Assembly (NCBI GenBank): GCA_028279985.1
Contig: JANQMR010000037.1
Location: forward strand, 62,001 to 126,000
DNA: 64,000 nucleotides
Source: Woeseiaceae bacterium
GTDB taxonomy: Bacteria > Pseudomonadota > Gammaproteobacteria > Steroidobacterales > Woeseiaceae
Direction of reading: 5' to 3'
In this document: one piece after another, positions 54,269 through 64,000 of the stretch
Numbering within the stretch: the first letter of the stretch is position 1
Layout of the letters: each line of letters begins with the position of its first letter
Position numbers and translations under genes: made by a program
Notes under the pieces: model-generated
What the model was told of the DNA's origin: nothing
Database searches by the model: none
The model's input: the letters and a program-made list of their open reading frames with translations, nothing else

Positions 54269-55488
54269 TGTGTGTTCTCCTGTGATGTCAAGGCCGCCTG
54301 GGCCATATTCGGTTCGACTATGTTCGGTTCGGCCATGTTCGGTTCGGCCATGTTCGGTTCGGCCATGTTCGGTTCAACGCCGGCGGCGCCGGGAGGGCGG
54401 TGCTCGAGAAAGCGCGCGAAGACTTCCGCATTGGTCGCTCCGAACGCTCTGAGATCGATGCGCTGGCCGGTCGCCGGATCGTGCAGCAGCAACTGTCCGG
54501 CGGCGGTCCGGCGAACCGAGAACGGCGTTTCACTGCCGACGTCGGCGGCCCGGCGCGCACGCACCAGGCTGCGTACCGTGCTGCGCAGAAATCCGTTGCT
54601 GCCGGGTTCCAGCACTTCGACGACCGCGCCGTCGCCGGCGCCGACGACGACCACCGAACCGTCCGCCCGGTCTTCGAAAAACAGATCGATTTGCGCGGTG
54701 GCCGCAGGGAGCGCGAGCTCCTCGGCGGGCGGCGCATCCGCAAACCGGGTCCAGGCTGTGGCGACGACGGCGACCACGACCAGGGATACGGCTGCCGTCA
54801 GCGGAACGGTAGGATAGGCGCTCCAGCGGCGAGCCGGCGCGGGATCGCGCGGCGCATCCGCAGGCATCTCGGGATCGCGCGTGATTTGCCGCCCGGCGCC
54901 GGCAGCTTGCTGCCGAAGCGCGCCGGCGAGAATCTCCGCCACCGGGCTCGCATCCGGCACCCCCCTCAGAACAGGCTGCACCCTGATCCAGCGCCAGGGT
55001 TTGACGAACGGCCAGAGCAGGACATAAGACACGCGGCTGCTCCGGTCGGTCGTCAGCGAGATGTCGCCGCTACCGTCGCCGCGCAGCCTGAGATCGGCCG
55101 TTTCGATCCGTGAGAACGGCAGATTCATCGTCAGCGGCAAGGCCACGCCGCAGCGAATGACGACCCGGCGGCTCGTGATCGTAAAAAGCGTCGACCGCGC
55201 GACCAGCCGGGCATACGAGAGCAAGATCCCGATCGCGACCGCCGCGAGCGACACCAGCCAAAGGCTGCCGGCGACCGCCGCCAGAAGCCCGGCGCCGTCG
55301 GCGACCTGGAACACGACGCGCAGCGCGAGCAGCACCGCGAAGTACGCCGCAAGCTCCGGAAGATGAAAGGTGCCGCGGACCAGGCTCCGGAACTCCGGCG
55401 CACCCTGCCAGAGCAGACGCTCGCCATCCGGCAGGGCTTCTGGAAGACCCGGGACCGGTTCTTCGTCGTGTTCGAGCATCTTGTTCAA
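54265..55488 (-). CDS. Fused PuhB-PuhC photosynthetic complex assembly protein
   Basis: The 407-residue single frame joins two assembly factors usually encoded separately. Residues 1-200 are PuhB-like: [20 protein letters not shown], two membrane segments (about 45-95) and a PH-like domain ([40 protein letters not shown]). After a charged linker (200-222), residues 223-362 are PuhC-like: one membrane helix ([15 protein letters not shown]), then [33 protein letters not shown] and [18 protein letters not shown]. Five EPNMA-type repeats end the protein. An internal ATG at 54867 lacks a good ribosome site. It overlaps puhA and acsF by 4 bp each. Confidence 0.85.
   Translation of the reverse strand: MNKMLEHDEEPVPGLPEALPDGERLLWQGAPEFRSLVRGTFHLPELAAYFAVLLALRVVFQVADGAGLLAAVAGSLWLVSLAAVAIGILLSYARLVARSTLFTITSRRVVIRCGVALPLTMNLPFSRIETADLRLRGDGSGDISLTTDRSSRVSYVLLWPFVKPWRWIRVQPVLRGVPDASPVAEILAGALRQQAAGAGRQITRDPEMPADAPRDPAPARRWSAYPTVPLTAAVSLVVVAVVATAWTRFADAPPAEELALPAATAQIDLFFEDRADGSVVVVGAGDGAVVEVLEPGSNGFLRSTVRSLVRARRAADVGSETPFSVRRTAAGQLLLHDPATGQRIDLRAFGATNAEVFARFLEHRPPGAAGVEPNMAEPNMAEPNMAEPNIVEPNMAQAALTSQENTQ
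54302..54376. repeat. 15-bp in-frame tandem repeat (5 copies) in puhBC 3' end
   Basis: Units GCCATGTTCGGTTCG (plus-strand reading) repeat five times in phase, encoding [10 protein letters not shown] repeats near the C-terminus. Copy number could change without breaking the frame. Confidence 0.92.
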
Positions 55489-56339
55489 ATGAAGGGCTCC
55501 ACGCGTTTCTCGTCGGCGAACAACAGCCCGCCGCCGAAATAGCCCGCGATCTTGTCTTCTTCGAGCAAGGTAATCCGGTCGGGGGAACGCAGCCGCGGCA
55601 CGTTCGCGAACTGGTGTGCATACAGCGCATCGACCCGTATCTTCCAGCCACGTTTGTCGATGTCGGCAAAACCGAAAGGTATCATCAAGCTGTCGCCGGC
55701 GGCTTCGGCGGCGGTGCCGACGACTGCGCCTTCGGCCAGTCCGCCCGCCACCGCGGCGGGCGCTTCGCCGGCGGTTTTACGAACGGCCTTGCCGCCGGTT
55801 TCGACTTCGAGGAAATAGATCTGCGGTTCGGCGAGGTCGATCCACAGGTCGCTGACCGTTCCTACCGGCTCGCCGTCGGCGGCGACGACGGTCATGCCGC
55901 GCGGATCGGGGTCACCGCGATCGACGTACAGGCCCGGGTTGCTTCGCATCGGCACGATACGCGGCGCGCCTTCGAGCGTGAGTTCCGGAATGTCCGGCCG
56001 CTCGGCCCATGCGCCGGGACCGACCCGGGCGAGCAGCGGGTCGCCGGTCGGGTCCAGCGGCGCGCCCGGGTAGAGCGCGACGGGCCGCGCCGAGAAGGCC
56101 TCGTCGGGCGCTTCGGGACGCGGCGACAACACGGTCCGGCCGTCCTCGAGCCGGTACTTCTTCGGCGGCGGTATCGCCGGGAAACCCTGCACGGTGATGT
56201 TTTTCGACCGGTCCGACACCAGTGGATAACCCTCGCGCTTCATCTCCCGCTGCAGGTAATAAACCAGGCCGACGAAAAACACCCAGAACAGGGTGAACAG
56301 GATTTCGACTAGATCAATGTTTGCTAATCCGCTGGACAT
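55485..56339 (-). CDS. puhA: Photosynthetic reaction centre H subunit
   Basis: The 284-residue subunit has one N-terminal membrane helix (VEILFTLFWVFFVGLVYYLQ), then REMKREGYPLVSD, the H-subunit hallmark. The cytoplasmic PRC-barrel domain contains GMTVVAADGEPVGTVSDLWI, LEVETGGKAVRKT and ITLLEEDKIAGYFGGGLLFA. It stabilises L and M and guides protons to QB. An Ala/Gly-rich insert (AAVAGGLAEGAVVGTAAEAA) lies inside the barrel. It is 21 bp after lhaA. Confidence 0.96.
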   Translation of the reverse strand: MSSGLANIDLVEILFTLFWVFFVGLVYYLQREMKREGYPLVSDRSKNITVQGFPAIPPPKKYRLEDGRTVLSPRPEAPDEAFSARPVALYPGAPLDPTGDPLLARVGPGAWAERPDIPELTLEGAPRIVPMRSNPGLYVDRGDPDPRGMTVVAADGEPVGTVSDLWIDLAEPQIYFLEVETGGKAVRKTAGEAPAAVAGGLAEGAVVGTAAEAAGDSLMIPFGFADIDKRGWKIRVDALYAHQFANVPRLRSPDRITLLEEDKIAGYFGGGLLFADEKRVEPFI

Positions 56340-56360
56340 GGCGGACCTCCGGTTTGATGC

Positions 56361-57794
56361 TCAACTTGGTATCTCGGCGAGGCCTAATCGGGTCTCGCCG
56401 TTCGCGGGGATGTGCCGCGCGAACGCGGCCAGCGGTCCGATCGCCACCAGCGTGGCAAACAACAGAACGACCTCCAACTGGTAGACGAACACGTAACCGG
56501 TCGCAGGGCCTGTGAGCGCCTCGCCCAACGCACCGCTTGCAGCGAGTCCGGAAACGATGTCGCGCAGCGCACCGCCCGCCGCGATCGCAACCCCCGAGGC
56601 CGTGGCCTGCACCGCTCCCCAGGCGCCGAGCGCCAGGCCGCTGTTGCCGCCGCTGCTCAACTCCATCGCCGCGGTCAAGGTGCCGACCGCAAACAGGCCG
56701 CCGCCGACACCGATCAGGACCACGCCGACGGCAAACAGCACGGCCATCTTGAAAGCGCCGACCAGCGCAACCAGCGAAAACGCGAAAACGCCGATCAGGG
56801 CGCCGTAGGCGGCCAGCCGGTTCGGGTCGATGCCGCGGCCGAGCCGCCTGGCCGAGACGGCAAACGCGAACAACATGCCGCCGGCCAGGAGCGCGGTCAA
56901 ACCCGTGGTCTGGCTGACCGACAAACCCAGAATCTGGCCGCCGTAAGGCTCGAGCAGGATGTCCTGCATCGTGAACCCGGCGGTGCCGAGGGCGACGGCG
57001 ATCAGCAGTCGCGTCGCGCGCGAGTCCGTCTTGAGCTGCCGCCAGGCCTCGCGGAAACTGGAGCGCGCCGGAACCCCGACACGGCGCTTGAGATCGCGCG
57101 GCTCCTGCTTCCACAGCGCGATGACGTTCAGGACGATGGTGATCACGGCGGCGGCCTGGACGACCCGGATCAGGCTGACCGCCTCGAAGTCGCGTAACAG
57201 CCAGCCGAACAACAGCGCGCTTATGAACATGCCGACCAGCAAGGTCACGAACAACAGCGCGACGACCCGGGGCCGCAAGGCCGGCTTCGCGAGATCGGCG
57301 GCAAGCGCGAGGCCCGCGGTTTGCGTCGTATGCAAACCCGCACCGACCAGCAGGAACGCCAGTCCGGCGCCGAGCTGCCCCCAGATGACCGGGCCCGTGC
57401 CCTGCCCCGACAATACGAGTATGGCAAACGGCATGATTGCAAGACCGCCGAACTGCAGCAGGCTGCCGATCCAGACGAAGGGCACGCGGCGCCAGCCGAA
57501 GGCCGACTCATGAATGTCGGAACGAAAGCCGATCAGCGCGCGGGCAGGCGCGAACAACACGGGCAGCGCGACCATCAGCGCCACGAACCAGGCCGGCACG
57601 CCGAGCTCGACGATCATGACCCGGTTCAAGGTGCCGGTGATCAGCACCAGCGCCATGCCCACCGACACCTGGAACAGGGACAGTCGCAATATCCGCTTAA
57701 GCGGCAGATCGTCGGTGGCGACGTCCGCAAACGGCAGCAGTTTGGGAACGAGCTCCCGCCAGCGGCGTTTGAGATTGTCGCCGGCAGTCGTCAC
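56361..57794 (-). CDS. lhaA: LhaA/PucC-family light-harvesting assembly transporter
   Basis: The 477-residue MFS-type protein with about 12 membrane helices belongs to the BCD (bacteriochlorophyll delivery) family. Typical segments are LSLFQVSVGMALVLITGTLN, RALIGFRSDIHESAFGWRRV and FVWIGSLLQFGGLAIMPFAI, with TMQDILLEPYGGQILGLSVS in the second half. It promotes LH1 assembly. It overlaps bchM by 4 bp. Confidence 0.93.
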   Translation of the reverse strand: MTTAGDNLKRRWRELVPKLLPFADVATDDLPLKRILRLSLFQVSVGMALVLITGTLNRVMIVELGVPAWFVALMVALPVLFAPARALIGFRSDIHESAFGWRRVPFVWIGSLLQFGGLAIMPFAILVLSGQGTGPVIWGQLGAGLAFLLVGAGLHTTQTAGLALAADLAKPALRPRVVALLFVTLLVGMFISALLFGWLLRDFEAVSLIRVVQAAAVITIVLNVIALWKQEPRDLKRRVGVPARSSFREAWRQLKTDSRATRLLIAVALGTAGFTMQDILLEPYGGQILGLSVSQTTGLTALLAGGMLFAFAVSARRLGRGIDPNRLAAYGALIGVFAFSLVALVGAFKMAVLFAVGVVLIGVGGGLFAVGTLTAAMELSSGGNSGLALGAWGAVQATASGVAIAAGGALRDIVSGLAASGALGEALTGPATGYVFVYQLEVVLLFATLVAIGPLAAFARHIPANGETRLGLAEIPS

Positions 57795-58494
57795 CGTCTT
57801 GCGAGCTCCATTGCCTGCGAGATGTAGAAGCCGCTTTTGATGCGGCAGGTCCGCGCCGTCGTCCAGCCGGTCTCGCCCAGGCTCGTATCCAGCGCCCGGG
57901 CCAGCTTGCCGACCCGCACGGGTTCGATCGCCGGCGCTCTATGATGGCGATGCGGGACCAGCCGTCCGACGAAGTGCATCGTGGCAAGCGCGGGTGTCCA
58001 CGGTGCGCTGGTAAACAACACCGAGTGCCGCGCGCGAGCGGAAAAATTCGCCACGACCTTGCACACGTCGTCGGTGTCGTAATGAATCAACGAGTCCATC
58101 GCAACGACGTGATCGACCTCGGCGGGCGCCGCGGCCAGCATGTCGCCGACGCGGAATTCGATCGAACCGCTCAAGTCCTCGGCGGCGGCGCGTTCGCGCG
58201 CCACCTCGACCAGGTTGGCCGCAACGTCGACGGCGACCACGTCGGCGCCGCGCCGCGCGGCCTCGATGGCCAGCGCGCCGGTGCCGCAGCCGGCGTCGAG
58301 CAAACTGCGCCCGCCGAGATCCGCCGGCAGCCAGCCGAGCAGGGTCGAGCGCATGTCGTCGCGGCCGGCGCGCACCGTCGCGCGTATGCGGCTGACCGGA
58401 TCGTTCGACGTCAGCGCGCGCCAGGCGGCGGCGGCCGTCTGGTCGAAATAGGTCGTGAGCTGATCGCGACGTTGCAGATAGGAGCTGCTGCGCA

Positions 58495-58495
<1 letters not shown>
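57791..58495 (-). CDS. bchM: Mg-protoporphyrin IX methyltransferase
   Basis: The 234-residue SAM enzyme methylates the C13 propionate of Mg-protoporphyrin IX. It has RRDQLTTYFDQTAAAAWRAL, the SAM motif SLLDAGCGTGALAIEAARRG, VVAMDSLIHYDTDD and the C-terminal RIKSGFYISQAMELARR. The start at 58495 (MRSSSYLQRRDQ) was chosen from family alignment; upstream in-frame sequence reads antisense to bchL. Confidence 0.94.
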
Positions 58496-63195
<4,700 letters not shown>

Positions 63196-63221
<26 letters not shown>

Positions 63222-64000
63222 CGTAAAGCGTCTCGCTCGTAATCGTGTCTATGCCGCGCTCCCGCGCGTAGGTCTCGGTGTTCCGGCGGGCCTTGCCGCG
63301 GACGAAAAACGGGATTCTCGACAGCGTTTTTTGCGCATCGTCGCTCCATGGAATTTCTTCGGCGCCATCGGCCTGATCGGAAACGGCAGTCCCCTCCTCC
63401 TCGGCGCCGTCTCCATCGGGTTCGGCCTCGATTCTCGCGCCGCCGCCGAGATGCGACGGGCGCGCGGCATTGCTGAACTCGAAGTCTTCGCTGAACATCC
63501 CGAGCAGGTGTTCCTCCAGGCCCATCATCAGCGGGTGCACCCAGGTGTCGAAGATCGTGTTCGCCCCCTCGAAACCCATTTGCGGCGAATACGCCGCCGG
63601 ATAATCCTGTACGTGCACCGGCGCCGATATCACGGCGCAACCGATACCCAGGCGCTTGGCGATGTGGCGTTCCATCTGGGTGCCGAGCACCATCTCCGGC
63701 TGCAGCTCGATGACGCGGGCTTCTACTTCCAGGTAATCGTCGGTGATCAAAGCATCGACGCCGAGCTCCTTGGCCAATGCACGCACCTCGCGCGCGAACT
63801 CGCGGCTGTAGGTACCGAGTCCGACGACCTCGAAGGCGAGCTCTTCGCGGGCGATGCGTGCCGCGGCCAACGCATGGGTCGCATCGCCGAAAATGAATAC
63901 CCGTTTACCGGTCAGGTAGGTCGAATCGATCGAGCGCGAATACCAAGGCAGTCTTGCGTTACCGGCTTCCAGCACCGGTTCCGGATCGACGCCGGTGAGC
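63196..64000 (-). CDS. bchB: Protochlorophyllide reductase subunit B (partial, 5' end outside window)
   Basis: The C-terminal 267 residues are visible and the frame is open to the window edge ([20 protein letters not shown]). Landmarks are [60 protein letters not shown] and the C-terminal reductase domain [20 protein letters not shown]. An acidic linker ([20 protein letters not shown]) precedes the last domain. It is the catalytic beta-like subunit of the dark-operative protochlorophyllide reductase. Confidence 0.95.

Noticed and set aside
54302..54376. Frameshift or assembly artefact at the puhBC C-terminus
   Set aside because: All five units are 15 bp, keep the frame and end in a normal stop that overlaps acsF by 4 bp.

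Overview
This window carries most of the photosynthesis gene cluster of a purple (aerobic-type) anoxygenic phototrophic proteobacterium, plus about 27 kb of flanking chromosome. The DNA is uniformly GC-rich except for two visibly AT-richer patches near 26.3 kb and 44.8-46.2 kb. A type II reaction centre with a four-haem cytochrome subunit, the spirilloxanthin branch (crtC, crtD, crtF), the oxygen-dependent cyclase acsF and a bifunctional HldE heptose enzyme suggest a gammaproteobacterium. That placement is inference; a betaproteobacterium is the main alternative.

Layout. 1-6.2 kb (-): a tripartite efflux operon (TolC-like protein with an N-terminal ABC-binding-protein-like domain, membrane fusion lipoprotein, RND pump cut by the window edge). 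6.4-8.8 kb (+): a GntR-type regulator, a lasso-peptide-B2-like transglutaminase without its usual partners, and two tandemly duplicated XRE regulators, each behind the same pair of GCTCC-N6-GGAGC boxes. 9-11.5 kb (+): a histidine kinase and a REC-EAL phosphodiesterase. 12.4-17.0 kb (+): a Gld-type ABC operon. 17.2-19.9 kb (+): MoeB/ThiF-like, BNR-repeat and MoaD-like genes. 19.9-25.6 kb: LPS inner-core and heptose genes. 25.7-27.5 kb: a lipoprotein, a ribbon-helix-helix protein and a lipase-like hydrolase.

From 27.7 kb the cluster begins. It contains crtI and, on the opposite strand, crtD; a divergent alpha/beta hydrolase; and then a long minus-strand block in the classical order crtE-crtF-bchC-bchX-bchY-bchZ-pufQ-pufB-pufA-pufL-pufM-pufC (43.6 down to 32.2 kb). 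crtC diverges from crtE across a short control region with PpsR/CrtJ-type sequences. A small toxin-antitoxin island with two decayed antitoxin genes separates crtC from crtB. From 64.0 down to 46.3 kb a tightly overlapping minus-strand series reads bchB-bchH-bchL-bchM-lhaA-puhA-puhBC(fused)-acsF-puhE-bchI-bchD-bchO-DUF3422-crtB.

Together these genes supply Mg chelation (BchHDI), methylation (BchM), oxygen-dependent ring closure (AcsF), both dark-operative reductases (BchLB in part, BchXYZ), BchC, spirilloxanthin-type carotenoids, all reaction-centre subunits, LH1 and assembly factors. bchN, bchF, bchG, bchP, crtA, pufX, ppsR and aerR are not in the window. The most distinctive features are the PuhB-PuhC fusion, short 11-15 bp tandem repeats at many gene junctions, the duplicated XRE/operator module, and the orphan lasso-B2-like enzyme.
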